A DNA stretch of 59,170 bases from Alphaproteobacteria bacterium (lineage in GTDB: Bacteria; Pseudomonadota; Alphaproteobacteria; UBA8366; GCA-2717185): positions 1-59,170 of the forward strand of contig JAPKDL010000010.1 in the NCBI GenBank assembly GCA_028822585.1. The letters run 5' to 3'. Below the pieces are notes generated by a model. It saw nothing but the letters and a program-made list of their open reading frames with translations. It was not told the DNA's origin and did not search any database. Below, piece by piece: positions 9,884 through 19,145 of this stretch. The first letter of the stretch is position 1. Every line of letters begins with the position of its first letter. The position numbers and the translations under genes were made by a program.

Positions 9884-11839
9884 TCATTCAAATTCCAGAA
9901 TTTGTTGATCAACCTTCAAGCTATCACCGTTTCCGGCATGCAGGGATTTTACAACGCCATCATGTTCGGCGCGCAGCACATTTTCCATTTTCATCGCCTC
10001 GACCACGGCCAGGGTTTCACCCGCCTTGACCGCGTCACCTTCCGCGACGGCGATTTGGACCAAGAGTCCCGGCATTGGCGACAGCAGGAACCGTGACATA
10101 TCCGGCGGTTCCTTGTGTGGCATCAGCCGGTTCAGGGCTGCCACGTTTTCCAACAGAATGAGGATGTCCGCTTGACGCCCCGCGTGGCCCAACCGCAACC
10201 ATTCACCATCCCTGTCCACCTGAACGCAAATTGCAGCGCCTCCGTCTATCCGGGCCCAGCATAAAGGTTCGCCGGGACGCCAATCAGTCTCGACCTGAAC
10301 CACGGTTTCGCCGATCTGTACGGACCAGCCTTTTTCCGATTTTGAAATTTCATACAGCGTTTCGGCGCCGTCACGGATGATCGCGACGTAGGTACCGCCA
10401 TCCGATTGACGCCGTTCACCAATATCACGCGCCACTGCCGCAACTGCGACAAATGTCGTGGGATCGTCCTGCGCCATATGCGCCAGAGAAAAGCCGTCAC
10501 CATAGGTTTCATCGATAAACGCCGTGGTAAGATCGCCGCTGATAAACCGAGGGTGCGTCATGACCGCGTTTAAAAACGGAATATTGTGGGACACGCCGCG
10601 AATGTAATACGCATCCAACGCATCGCGCATATAACTGATAGCAACGTCCCGCGTTTCGCCGGTCGCGACCAACTTGGCAATCATGGGGTCGTAGAACATG
10701 GAAATTTCTCCACCTTCAACAACGCCGGAATCCACACGGATATTCGGTGATGATTCTGGCGGTAAATAGCGGGTCAAGCGGCCAATGGAGGGCAGAAAAT
10801 TTCGGAACGGGTCTTCCGCGTAAATGCGGGCCTCAATCGCCCACCCGTTGAAGGAAATATCCTCCTGGCGCAAATCGAGGGTTTCACCGTAGGCGATTCG
10901 AATCATTTGCTCGACCAGGTCTATCCCCGTGACCTGTTCCGTCACCGGATGTTCCACCTGCAAGCGCGTATTCATCTCCAGAAAATAGAAATTTTGGTCG
11001 CGATCAACGACAAATTCCACCGTACCCGCTGATTTGTACCCCACTGCCCGGGCCAGCTTTATCGCTTGGGCGCCCATGGCCACACGCGTTTTAGGGTCCA
11101 AAAAGGGGGACGGCGCCTCTTCGATAACCTTCTGGTGGCGGCGTTGAATCGAACATTCCCGTTCGCCAAGATGAACAATTCCACCCTGCCCATCCGCGAG
11201 AACCTGGATTTCAATATGGCGGGGGTTTTCAATGAATTTTTCGATGAAAATTCGGTCGTCGCCGAAACTGGATCGGGCTTCGTTACTGGCGGAGACAAAG
11301 CATTCCTCAACCTCGTCCTCCTTAAAAGCGACGCGCATGCCCTTGCCTCCACCGCCCGCCGACGCCTTTACCATGACCGGGTACCCGATATCGCCGGCAA
11401 TCCGCACCGCTTCCTCGGCATCAGCGATAACATCCGGCCACCCTGGGATTGTCGAAACACCGGCCGCGCTCGCGAGTTTTTTCGATTCAATTTTGTCGCC
11501 CATGGCTTTGATCGCATCGGCGCCAGGACCGATAAAGGCGACCCCCGCCATCGCTAAGGCTTCAGCAAACGCAGCGTTTTCAGACAAGAATCCGTACCCA
11601 GGATGAATCGCGTCTGCGCCCGTGCGCCGCGCGGCGTCAATAATATTGTCAATGACCAAATAGCTTTCCGACGAAGGCGACGGCCCAATCATAACCGCCT
11701 CATCAGCCATCGCCACATGCGGTGCCCGTTCATCGGCTTTCGAATACACGGCCACCGTCTTGATCCCCATCTCTTGCGCCGTTGCGATAACCCGACAGGC
11801 GATTTCTCCACGATTGGCGATTAAAATTTTAGCGAACAC
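9884..11839 (-). CDS. pccA: Propionyl-CoA carboxylase alpha subunit (biotin carboxylase plus biotin carrier)
   Basis: Carboxylates its own biotin with ATP and bicarbonate, then hands the carboxyl to PccB to make methylmalonyl-CoA. Of 651 residues, 1-445 are biotin carboxylase (ILIANRGEIACRV, KASAGGGGKGMRV, EMNTRLQVEHPVTE). GWAIEARIYAEDPFRNFLPS is the form typical of PccA rather than MccA. The C-terminus has the biotinyl motif VEAMKMENVL. The start codon is GTG with AAGG 7 nt upstream. Its partner pccB lies about 5 kb away on the same strand. Confidence 0.92.
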   Translation of the reverse strand: MFAKILIANRGEIACRVIATAQEMGIKTVAVYSKADERAPHVAMADEAVMIGPSPSSESYLVIDNIIDAARRTGADAIHPGYGFLSENAAFAEALAMAGVAFIGPGADAIKAMGDKIESKKLASAAGVSTIPGWPDVIADAEEAVRIAGDIGYPVMVKASAGGGGKGMRVAFKEDEVEECFVSASNEARSSFGDDRIFIEKFIENPRHIEIQVLADGQGGIVHLGERECSIQRRHQKVIEEAPSPFLDPKTRVAMGAQAIKLARAVGYKSAGTVEFVVDRDQNFYFLEMNTRLQVEHPVTEQVTGIDLVEQMIRIAYGETLDLRQEDISFNGWAIEARIYAEDPFRNFLPSIGRLTRYLPPESSPNIRVDSGVVEGGEISMFYDPMIAKLVATGETRDVAISYMRDALDAYYIRGVSHNIPFLNAVMTHPRFISGDLTTAFIDETYGDGFSLAHMAQDDPTTFVAVAAVARDIGERRQSDGGTYVAIIRDGAETLYEISKSEKGWSVQIGETVVQVETDWRPGEPLCWARIDGGAAICVQVDRDGEWLRLGHAGRQADILILLENVAALNRLMPHKEPPDMSRFLLSPMPGLLVQIAVAEGDAVKAGETLAVVEAMKMENVLRAEHDGVVKSLHAGNGDSLKVDQQILEFE

Positions 11840-11922
11840 AGGACAACCTTCAAATGATGGAATGAATTGGATTTACGGCGAAATCGCTTTATGGCTGCGG
11901 TCCGCTAAGATAGATATAAATA

Positions 11923-12355
11923 TCACAATTCGCGTGCGCACGAAAACGTCTTTTTGCTTGGTCTTTTTCGTTTTATCCACGACGAATTTTTAACCGGCGT
12001 ACCCTCCCAATCGCGCTGCGTAGCTGCGGAGAACAATTTCTGATAATCTCTGCGCTGATCTGGGCTCATCTGTTTCCAGTATAGCCCAACGACAAACCGT
12101 CCGATCTTTTCCATTGCAAAGCCATCCAGCAGAAATCTTTGAAAAATTTCTTCTCGTCCCACCAAATCCTGCGAGTCGTCTTGAAGGGTCCGAATCGCTT
12201 CATCCGCCGATCTTTGAACGAATTCAGCCTCTACCCCCTACGCATGCGCAGGGGGCCCGTTAAACGACAACAAAAGGAAAAAGGCGGAGAAAAAGCCACT
12301 CGATAACGGGCGCGAACCGTAAACGTAAATTCGTGCGTCGCACTGACTCAAACAT
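11923..12355 (-). pseudogene. Broken and truncated MlaC/Ttg2D-type phospholipid-binding protein
   Basis: The core reads EFVQRSADEAIRTLQ, then FLLDGFAMEKIGRFVVGLYW and KQMSPDQRRDYQKLF, the N-terminal half of the periplasmic MlaC family that carries phospholipids between membranes. Just upstream, in the same frame, is a signal-peptide-like FFSAFFLLLSFNGPPAHA, separated by a TAG at 12237-12239. The likely ATG at 12355 is in another frame, so an N-terminal frameshift is also implied. After LFSA the match ends, and unrelated residues run to a stop at 11923, so the C-terminal half is gone. No other mla genes are adjacent. Confidence 0.7.
12234..12255. repeat. 22-bp near-perfect palindrome
   Basis: CCCCCT and AGGGGG flank ACGCATGCGC, so the 22 bases are self-complementary except at one pair. 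It overlaps the region encoding the signal-peptide end of the mlaC remnant and includes its premature TAG, so it may be chance. No T run follows. Confidence 0.4.
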
Positions 12356-12647
12356 TGTGTAACTCTACTTTCGTAGTGACTGCCCCATTATCCCCACTCC
12401 AGCGCTTCGGGACAATTGGAGCGGTGCCAAATTCGATCGAATTAAAACCCTATTTTCACCCCTAATTCTTGCGGCGGCAATCTGTCAAAACGGATGCGAG
12501 TCGAATTAGTTGATCTTTTCTCCGATGAGGGGTACCGTTTGAAAGTGTACTGGAATAACCCCGGTAGTTAAGGCTCGGGCAATATAAAGAATTAAAACGT
12601 TCAATAAAGTAGCCTTGACGTTGCAAACAAACATTGGGAGGACAAAC
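12356..12647. other. Non-coding interval before the solute-binding protein gene
   Basis: I see no gene, RNA or clear repeat in these 292 bases. It presumably holds the promoter of the downstream solute-binding protein gene, but I could not pick out a convincing -35/-10 pair. Confidence 0.4.
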
Positions 12648-14276
12648 ATGAGACTATCATCGAAACTGGCGATCGCAGCTAGTGTTGGGGCAGCCCTGAC
12701 ATTCGGCTCGATCACCGATGCTTCTGCGGTCAAACGCGGCGGCACATTAACGTTCGTCGTCGGGAGTAAAATTCCATCCTTCGACGCACACCGTGAATCA
12801 ACCTTTGGCATGATTCATCCTATCCGGCCGTTCTACAGCTTGTTGCTGCGGGTCAACCCGGACAACCCTAAAGTGGCCGACGATTTCATCTGCGATATTT
12901 GCACAGAATGGACAGAAAGCGCGGACAAGAAAAAATACGTCTTCAGCATCCGCAAAGACATTACGTTCCATAATGGACAAAAATTGACGGCGCACGACGT
13001 TGTCGCGACATATAACAAGATCGTCTTCCCGCCAAAGGGCGTGGGCAGTTCGCGTAAAGCGCACTATCAGATGGTGGACAAAGTTACCGCCGATGGCGAT
13101 TACAAGGTCGTTTTCGATCTGAAGTTTGCTTCAGGTGGTTATATGCCCGCCATGGCGTCACCGTTCAACTTCATCTATTCTAAAGACGATCTCGACAAGC
13201 ACGGCCTGCAATGGCACCAGAAGAACGTTAACGGCACCGGCGCATACAAATTCGTGCAGCATCAGCCTGGGGCCTTTGTTGAAGGCAAACGCCACGACAA
13301 ATATCATCACATGGGTGCCGACGGAAAACGTCTGCCCTACCTTGATGGCTATAAAGCTATCAGCGCACCGAAAATGGCGATTCGACTACAAGCCATCCGC
13401 GGCGATCGCGCAGCGATCGAATTCCGTGGCTTCCCGCCAAAAGCGCGTGATGACTTGGTAAAGGCTCTTGGTGACAAGATTACCGTTCAAGAAGGTACGT
13501 GGAACTGTGTGAATGGGTACGGCGCGAACCAAGGCGCTAAAGGCCTGCCAAAAATGAAGGACGTTCGTGTCCGTCAAGCGTTGGCTTTGGCGCCGGATCG
13601 TTGGGGCGGGTCAAAATATCTATCCAAGATTGCGATTGTAAAAACCGTTGGCGGAATGGTCTTCCCGGATAGCCCCCTTGCAATGACCAAAGACGAAATG
13701 TTGCAAAATCCGATCTTTAATCCCGACAACAAAGTGCGACACGCCCAAGCCAGAAAGCTTCTGAAAGAGGCCGGGGCCGAAGGCCTGCCAATCGTGTTGT
13801 GGAACCGGGCCGTTGATCAACCTTATAAGATCGTCGGGACCTGGTTAGTTGACCAATGGCGTAAAGTTGGCTTCAAAGCGACGCAATCCGTCGTGCCAAC
13901 AGGCATTTGGTATGCGGGCTTCCGTAAGAAAAAAGACACGCAAATCAACATGTCCTTGAACTGCCAATCGGTAATCAATCCTCTGATTGACGTGTCAAAA
14001 TGGCAATCGTCCGATATCGCGGGCAACAACTATGCGAACTATATCGATCGTACAATGGATGATTTGTGGCAGAAAATGAATCGTACCGGCGACCCCAAAG
14101 TAGCTCGCGCCACTCTCCGTAAATACGAAACGCGGGGATTGTGGGATAAAGCGCATTGGTCCGTCACTCACTGGTGGTACAAGATCAACCCGCACCGGTC
14201 TTATGTTAAAGGCTGGAAGCAGGCGCCGAGTCACTATCTGAATCAGCATCTTGATCAGGTCTGGCTTGACAAATAA
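12648..14276 (+). CDS. ABC transporter substrate-binding protein, family 5 (peptide/opine/nickel type)
   Basis: Periplasmic binding protein of 542 residues. Residues 1-27 form a Sec signal peptide (basic MRLSSK, hydrophobic core, likely cut after DASA). The body has SBP_bac_5 features: RGGTLTFVVG after cleavage, RKDITFHNGQKLTAHDVVAT near residue 100, and a NGTGAYKF segment. The frame begins at 12615, but the ATG at 12648 has GGGAGG 6 nt before it and starts the signal peptide. No permease or ATPase gene is adjacent, so it is an orphan or works with a transporter elsewhere. It is followed by two hairpins and a dioxygenase gene. The ligand is unknown. Confidence 0.9.
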   Translation: MRLSSKLAIAASVGAALTFGSITDASAVKRGGTLTFVVGSKIPSFDAHRESTFGMIHPIRPFYSLLLRVNPDNPKVADDFICDICTEWTESADKKKYVFSIRKDITFHNGQKLTAHDVVATYNKIVFPPKGVGSSRKAHYQMVDKVTADGDYKVVFDLKFASGGYMPAMASPFNFIYSKDDLDKHGLQWHQKNVNGTGAYKFVQHQPGAFVEGKRHDKYHHMGADGKRLPYLDGYKAISAPKMAIRLQAIRGDRAAIEFRGFPPKARDDLVKALGDKITVQEGTWNCVNGYGANQGAKGLPKMKDVRVRQALALAPDRWGGSKYLSKIAIVKTVGGMVFPDSPLAMTKDEMLQNPIFNPDNKVRHAQARKLLKEAGAEGLPIVLWNRAVDQPYKIVGTWLVDQWRKVGFKATQSVVPTGIWYAGFRKKKDTQINMSLNCQSVINPLIDVSKWQSSDIAGNNYANYIDRTMDDLWQKMNRTGDPKVARATLRKYETRGLWDKAHWSVTHWWYKINPHRSYVKGWKQAPSHYLNQHLDQVWLDK

Positions 14277-14282
14277 GACTTA

Positions 14283-14316
14283 AATCCATACCGCTGCAAT
14301 TGCGGCGGTATGGATT
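14283..14316. repeat. 34-bp near-perfect inverted repeat
   Basis: AATCCATACCGC is mirrored by GCGGTATGGATT around a GCAATTGC centre, with one mismatched pair in 17. It lies 6 nt after the stop of the solute-binding protein gene. It could be an mRNA-stabilising hairpin or part of a double terminator with the next stem. Confidence 0.7.
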
Positions 14317-14324
14317 GATTTTGG

Positions 14325-14355
14325 CGCGTTCCGTTTACGGAGCGCGCTTTTTTTT
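14325..14355 (+). terminator. Rho-independent terminator after the solute-binding protein gene
   Basis: GCGCGTTCCG and CGGAGCGCGC (one G-T pair) form a stem around TTTA, followed directly by eight T residues. Confidence 0.88.
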
Positions 14356-14414
14356 GCGCCTGTCCCCGCGATTGCCTACAATCAATCCATGATCACAAAT
14401 CAATGGAGTACATG

Positions 14415-15275
14415 ATGACGCAGGGTGTGGTTGTTGAGAAAAGTGCGGCCCCGGTTGGAGTGGAAATTAAAGGCGTTGATTTATCTCAAGATATTTCACC
14501 CAAAACCTTTTGTGATATTGAATCCGCATTTAACGAACATTCGGTTATCGTGTTTCGCGATCAAACCATCACGCCGGAACAACAGTTAGCGTTTTCGGAC
14601 CGTTTTGGGGCCTTGGAAATCAACGCCTTCAGCAAATACGCCCTGCCAAACCACCCTGGCATTTTGAAGGTGTCCAATATCAAAGAAAACGGCGTCGATA
14701 TTGGGTTTTCCGACGCAGGTAGCCATTGGCATTCGGATATGTCCTACACCGCACATCCGCCGCGTTGCACAATTTTGCACGCCATTGAAGTTCCTTCCAG
14801 CAATGGCGTGATCCTGGGCGACACATTATTTGCCAGCACCGGTGCCGCCTATGACTCATTGTCCGACAGCCTGAAATCCAGAATCGAAGGTCGTGTCGCA
14901 GTTCATCAATTTTCGGCTAAAGAACGCGGCGTCAAGGCGCCCCTGAAACTAAGCCAAGCGCAAATTGACAAACACCCAGACGTTCGCCACCCCGTCGCAC
15001 GCACCCATCCATACACAGGCCGGAAATGTCTGTATGTTCGACAGGGCGAATGCGTCGCCATCGACGGCATGGCCGACGAAGAGGCCATCGCTTTAATTAA
15101 ATATTTATCTGACCTTTGTGTCGAAGAACGCTTCATATATCGGCATAAATGGCGCGTTGGGGATGTTTTGATGTGGGATAATTGTGCGCTTCAACATATT
15201 GCGTTGCGGGACTACGAATGGCCCCAACGCCGGATGATGCATCGCACGACTGTCGGCGGTGACGTCCCGGTATAG
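14415..15275 (+). CDS. TauD/TfdA-family Fe(II)/2-oxoglutarate dioxygenase
   Basis: Non-haem iron dioxygenase of 286 residues. The iron triad is visible: SHWHSDMSY gives His106 and Asp108, and MWDNCALQHIALRD gives His261, followed by RRMMHRTTVGGD with the 2-oxoglutarate-binding arginine region. The substrate cannot be told from sequence; family members oxidise taurine, alkyl sulfates or aryloxyacetates. ATGs occur at 14403, 14412 and 14415. GGAG at 14405-14408 lies 6 nt before 14415, so I use that one. It follows the orphan solute-binding protein, which may supply its substrate (inference). Confidence 0.88.
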   Translation: MTQGVVVEKSAAPVGVEIKGVDLSQDISPKTFCDIESAFNEHSVIVFRDQTITPEQQLAFSDRFGALEINAFSKYALPNHPGILKVSNIKENGVDIGFSDAGSHWHSDMSYTAHPPRCTILHAIEVPSSNGVILGDTLFASTGAAYDSLSDSLKSRIEGRVAVHQFSAKERGVKAPLKLSQAQIDKHPDVRHPVARTHPYTGRKCLYVRQGECVAIDGMADEEAIALIKYLSDLCVEERFIYRHKWRVGDVLMWDNCALQHIALRDYEWPQRRMMHRTTVGGDVPV

Positions 15276-15343
15276 AGGCCCCTTGACGCCTGCCGTCGTC
15301 ATCGCCACATCATGCATAACAACCACATGCGGGGTTTGGCATT

Positions 15344-15673
15344 ATGTCTGAGAAAATTACACACAGCGACACGCCACCTTACAAGAACACACAAACTTGG
15401 ATGCGCGGCGTGTTCATGCTCCTGTTCGCATTTTTCTATCACCTCGCCGTTATGCTGCTTGGCGCGGTCGCTATAATTCAATTCGCCTGGGTTCTGGCGA
15501 CCGGGCGGCACAACCCACAACTGACAGAGTTTGGCGCCGGCCTAAGCCGGTTTTTCTATCAATTAGTCCGCTTTTTGACGTTTAACTCGGATACGAAACC
15601 ATTCCCTTTCAGCGACTGGCCCCGTGACCCTCTGCCCAATGATCCTATAGCAGGGCAAACGCCTACGCCATAA
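15344..15673 (+). CDS. DUF4389 membrane protein
   Basis: Protein of 109 residues with one long hydrophobic stretch (about residues 20-52), followed by FYQLVRFLTFNSD and PFPFSDWP, the hallmark end of DUF4389. The function of the family is not established. The gene lies 68 nt after the dioxygenase. Its last 11 bases overlap the end of convergent ltaE. Confidence 0.82.
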   Translation: MSEKITHSDTPPYKNTQTWMRGVFMLLFAFFYHLAVMLLGAVAIIQFAWVLATGRHNPQLTEFGAGLSRFFYQLVRFLTFNSDTKPFPFSDWPRDPLPNDPIAGQTPTP

Positions 15674-16721
15674 CAGCCGCATTTTCGAGAACGACATCTC
15701 GAAGCGCCTCTGCGGCAGTCGCGACGTGATCACGAGTTACATCCAAATGAGTCACCACGCGCATCCTATATTTGTCGTTTTCACCGATCCGCACGCCGCG
15801 CTTCAATAGCCGCTCATGCACCTCCGCCGCCGTCATACCTGTGCCGGATACATCAAAAAACACCATATTGGTTTGCACGGAATCCATGTCTACGGCGACA
15901 CCAGGCAAGTTAGCCACGTTCTCGGCAAACATCCGTGCGTTATCGTGATCGTCCACCATGCGATCAATATTATTCTCCAGCGCATAAACACCCGCCGCCG
16001 CAATAACCCCGGATTGCCGCATGGCGCCGCCCATACGCTGTTTCCATTGCCACGCCTGTAAGATGAAATCCTTACTTCCAGCCAACACCGCGCCGATAGG
16101 GCATCCCAACCCTTTGCTGAGATCAATCCAGAGCGAATCAAACGGTTCCGCAAAATCCCGCGCAGCAACCCCTGAGGCAACGACGGCGTTGGGCAATCGA
16201 GCGCCGTCCATATGAAGCACCAATCCATTGTCCTGCGCCACCTTGCCCACGGCGCGCACAGTTTCCAAAGGCCATATTGTGCCACCACCGGAATTGGCGG
16301 TTTGTTCGATTTCAATCATTCGGGTTCTTGGAGCGTGACGGCGTGGTTTGCGCATGGCGGCTTCAGCCTGTTCCGCCGTGAAAATCCCGCGCACGCCATC
16401 AATGGGGCGTATTGACGTCCCCGAGAACACCGCTGGGCCACCACCTTCGGAATTTATGATATGCGAGGTTTTATCCGCGATAATATCGTCACCGGGACGG
16501 CAATGGACCAGTATGGCAATCTGATTGCACATAGTGCCGGACGGCATAAAAACGGCGGCTTCCTTACCCAGCATCTCCGCAGCCATGTCGCATAAGCGAT
16601 TCGTACTTGGATCTTCATCGCGCTGTTCATCGCCAACCTCGGCATTGGCCATCGCGTCACGCATACCTGGCGTGGGGCGTGTTTGGGTGTCGCTGTAGAG
16701 GTCGATATCAATTTTAGACAT
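15663..16721 (-). CDS. ltaE: Low-specificity L-threonine aldolase
   Basis: PLP enzyme of 352 residues that splits threonine and allo-threonine to glycine and acetaldehyde. Seen: LYSDTQTRPTPGMRDAM at the N-terminus, GDEQRDEDPSTNRL, and the PLP lysine in WIDLSKGLGCPIGAVLAG. The frame stays open to 16988 inside pccB, but the ATG at 16721 starts the family-typical N-terminus and lies 25 nt after the pccB stop, so the two are likely one operon. Confidence 0.92.
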   Translation of the reverse strand: MSKIDIDLYSDTQTRPTPGMRDAMANAEVGDEQRDEDPSTNRLCDMAAEMLGKEAAVFMPSGTMCNQIAILVHCRPGDDIIADKTSHIINSEGGGPAVFSGTSIRPIDGVRGIFTAEQAEAAMRKPRRHAPRTRMIEIEQTANSGGGTIWPLETVRAVGKVAQDNGLVLHMDGARLPNAVVASGVAARDFAEPFDSLWIDLSKGLGCPIGAVLAGSKDFILQAWQWKQRMGGAMRQSGVIAAAGVYALENNIDRMVDDHDNARMFAENVANLPGVAVDMDSVQTNMVFFDVSGTGMTAAEVHERLLKRGVRIGENDKYRMRVVTHLDVTRDHVATAAEALRDVVLENAAVMA

Positions 16722-16746
16722 GCCGATTGTTCCCGGTGTATTCGTA

Positions 16747-18279
16747 TTAAAGCGGAATATTCGAATGTTTCTTCCACGGGTTTTCAAGCTTTTTATTCCG
16801 CAACCGTTCAAAGGCGCGGCAAATGCGGCGGCGCGTATTGCGCGGCATAATAACATCGTCAATAAATCCAAGGCTACTGGCGACAAAGGGGTTGGCGAAT
16901 TTTTTCTGGTATTCCGCCGTGCGCTGCTCAATCTTCGTGGTGTCACCAATGTCACTTCTGAAAATAATTTCGACCGCGCCTTTCGCACCCATCACCGCAA
17001 TTTCGGCCGCAGGCCAAGCGTAATTGGCATCACCGCGCAAATGCTTGGAACTCATAACGTCATAAGCACCGCCATAGGCTTTACGCGTTATCAGCGTCAC
17101 CTTGGGCACCGTGGCTTCGGCGAAGGCGAATAGCAACTTCGCGCCGTGTTTAATAATACCGCCATATTCCTGGCTTGTGCCGGGCAGAAACCCGGGAACG
17201 TCCACCAATGTAAGCAGGGGAATGTTGAAGCAATCGCAAAACCGGACAAACCGGGCGGCTTTGCGGGCGGATTCGATGTCCAAACATCCCGCCAACACCA
17301 TCGGCTGGTTCGCGACAACGCCGATTGTGGCACCATCCATGCGGATAAAACCAATCACGATATTGCGCGCGTAATCCGGTTGCAGCTCGAAAAACTCCCC
17401 TTCATCGGCAAGCTTCACGATCAATTCCTTCATATCATAAGGCTTTGTTGCACTCTCGGGGACCAATGTTTCCAGCGACAGTTCCACACGATCTACCGGA
17501 TCATCCGTTGGAACCATCGGCGGATTGTCTCTATTGGAGGCAGGCAGATAGCCCATGAATCGACGGGTCCGCAGCAACGCTTCCACATCATTTTCAAACG
17601 CTTCGTCAGCTACGCCGGATCGTGTTGTATGGGTGATGGCACCGCCCAACTCTTCTTGGGTCACGGTCTCATGGGTGACTGTTTTCACCACATCCGGCCC
17701 AGTCACAAACATATAGGCGCTGTCCTGGACCATGAAAATGAAATCGGTCATCGCGGGCGAATACACCGCGCCCCCAGCGCAGGGCCCCATAATCAACGAT
17801 ATTTGCGGGATCACGCCAGACGCCATAACATTGCGTTGAAACACATCCGCGTATCCCGCCAGCGACGCAACACCTTCCTGTATTCGCGCACCGCCGGAAT
17901 CATTTAAGCCGATCACCGGCGCTCCCACCTTCATGGCCTGATCCATAACTTTGCATATTTTCCGGGCATGCGCCGCCGACAACGATCCGCCGAACACGGT
18001 AAAATCCTGGCTGAACACGAACACCAGGCGACCGTTGATCGTGCCGCTGCCCGTCACCACTCCATCCCCCGGCACCTTTTGATCCTCCATGCCGAAGTCG
18101 TGGCTATCATGTTCCACGAACATGTCCCATTCTTCAAAGGAGTCTTCGTCTAACAACACGTCGATTCGCTCGCGAGCCGTCAGTTTTCCCTTGGCGTGCT
18201 GGGTATCAATACGGCGCTGTCCACCACCCAATCGAGCAGCCTCACGCATTTCCTCTAATTGACGAATGATGTCCGACAT
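16747..18279 (-). CDS. pccB: Propionyl-CoA carboxylase beta subunit
   Basis: Carboxyltransferase of 510 residues, the normal PccB length, working with PccA to make methylmalonyl-CoA from propionyl-CoA. Seen: [52 protein letters not shown] and [17 protein letters not shown]. These are the acyl-CoA and carboxybiotin sites of the propionyl/acetyl-CoA branch. The C-terminus [11 protein letters not shown] is also typical. It is followed by ltaE on the same strand. Confidence 0.96.
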   Translation of the reverse strand: MSDIIRQLEEMREAARLGGGQRRIDTQHAKGKLTARERIDVLLDEDSFEEWDMFVEHDSHDFGMEDQKVPGDGVVTGSGTINGRLVFVFSQDFTVFGGSLSAAHARKICKVMDQAMKVGAPVIGLNDSGGARIQEGVASLAGYADVFQRNVMASGVIPQISLIMGPCAGGAVYSPAMTDFIFMVQDSAYMFVTGPDVVKTVTHETVTQEELGGAITHTTRSGVADEAFENDVEALLRTRRFMGYLPASNRDNPPMVPTDDPVDRVELSLETLVPESATKPYDMKELIVKLADEGEFFELQPDYARNIVIGFIRMDGATIGVVANQPMVLAGCLDIESARKAARFVRFCDCFNIPLLTLVDVPGFLPGTSQEYGGIIKHGAKLLFAFAEATVPKVTLITRKAYGGAYDVMSSKHLRGDANYAWPAAEIAVMGAKGAVEIIFRSDIGDTTKIEQRTAEYQKKFANPFVASSLGFIDDVIMPRNTRRRICRAFERLRNKKLENPWKKHSNIPL

Positions 18280-18352
18280 TTTCCAGGGCTCCTAAATGAA
18301 TCGTCGCACAAAATCGCATTCACCGCGACCCGCCGCAAGTCGGGTTTAACGC

Positions 18353-19048
18353 TTATTCATGAAGTAACGCGTAAAACGCGGCGGCGGCCTCGATCTCACG
18401 ACGACGCCCCAACAAAGCGTCCGCCGCATCCTTGTCATAACCCCATTTTCCCGCCTGATAGGCGTCATCCACCTGTGATGCGCCCACAGCATCCACAGCG
18501 CTCAAATGACCGGCCAAAACCGCAAGCCCAATCACTAATGATCCCGATGTCGTCGTCAAACCATGCAGCGCGGACAGCGCAAAATCGTCAAAGCTATGAA
18601 CCACAGCCAAAAGCTTTGATAAAGACGCCTCATCCTGTTCTATGGGAATGACACCTTGTGTCGCGCGCAACGAGGCACCGTGACACTTGTTGCACCACAC
18701 CAACAAGGGTTGCCAGGACGCCGTTTGCAATTGAACAAGGTCGACGGGCCGTTCCGCGCGATAGCAGATCAAATCAGTTTGCGCATAGGCTGCCAAATCG
18801 TCCGCTACACGCGCGTAGTTGGGACGAATCCGATCAATCGCAGTGCTAGCAAATTTCATAACGGGCATAGTCACCGGATCGATTTCGTCTCCCTGGGCAT
18901 CCCATTCTTTCGCGATGACCGTGGCAACAGATTGTGTAGGCACAACCAAAGCCGCCTTGGCCGGGGTCCTAATGTTCCGACCGTCCAGCGCAACACCAAA
19001 TCCCTTTTCCATCGCGACCGCTGCCGCATCTTGATAAAACCGCTTCAT
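18353..19048 (-). CDS. ATP12-family F1-ATPase assembly chaperone
   Basis: Protein of 231 residues. Members bind the F1 alpha subunit and help assemble ATP synthase; the family is found in mitochondria and alphaproteobacteria. Seen: KRFYQDAAAV near the start, LDGRNIRTPAKAALVVPTQ, then EWDAQGDEIDPVTMPVMKFASTAID in two adjoining blocks. A TTG at 19051 precedes the ATG used. It lies in the conserved rluC-HAD-ATP12 order on this strand. Confidence 0.92.
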   Translation of the reverse strand: MKRFYQDAAAVAMEKGFGVALDGRNIRTPAKAALVVPTQSVATVIAKEWDAQGDEIDPVTMPVMKFASTAIDRIRPNYARVADDLAAYAQTDLICYRAERPVDLVQLQTASWQPLLVWCNKCHGASLRATQGVIPIEQDEASLSKLLAVVHSFDDFALSALHGLTTTSGSLVIGLAVLAGHLSAVDAVGASQVDDAYQAGKWGYDKDAADALLGRRREIEAAAAFYALLHE

Positions 19049-19067
19049 CAATTTTCAAACAGTACTT

Positions 19068-19121
19068 TCACGACGCCGTCAAAAGGACAACAACGCCTTT
19101 AATTATGGTTCCAATCTTCAT
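19068..19121 (-). CDS. Possible 17-residue small ORF with strong ribosome-binding site
   Basis: ATG at 19121 is preceded by GGAGG with a 7-nt spacer and opens MKIGTIIKGVVVLLTAS before TGA. The peptide is short, basic at the start and then hydrophobic, like a tiny membrane peptide or the start of a lost membrane protein. It lies 24 nt after the HAD gene and 19 nt before the ATP12 start. Function is unknown, and it may be a translation-coupling leader. Confidence 0.35.
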   Translation of the reverse strand: MKIGTIIKGVVVLLTAS

Positions 19122-19145
19122 GGAATTTCCTCCGAATTTGACAGG

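Noticed and set aside
12506-12811. 101-codon minus-strand frame upstream of and into the solute-binding protein gene
   Set aside because: Covers the signal peptide and ribosome-binding site of a clear gene; no recognisable features.
17146-17907. 253-codon plus-strand frame opposite pccB
   Set aside because: Antisense shadow; pccB is complete and shows all motifs.
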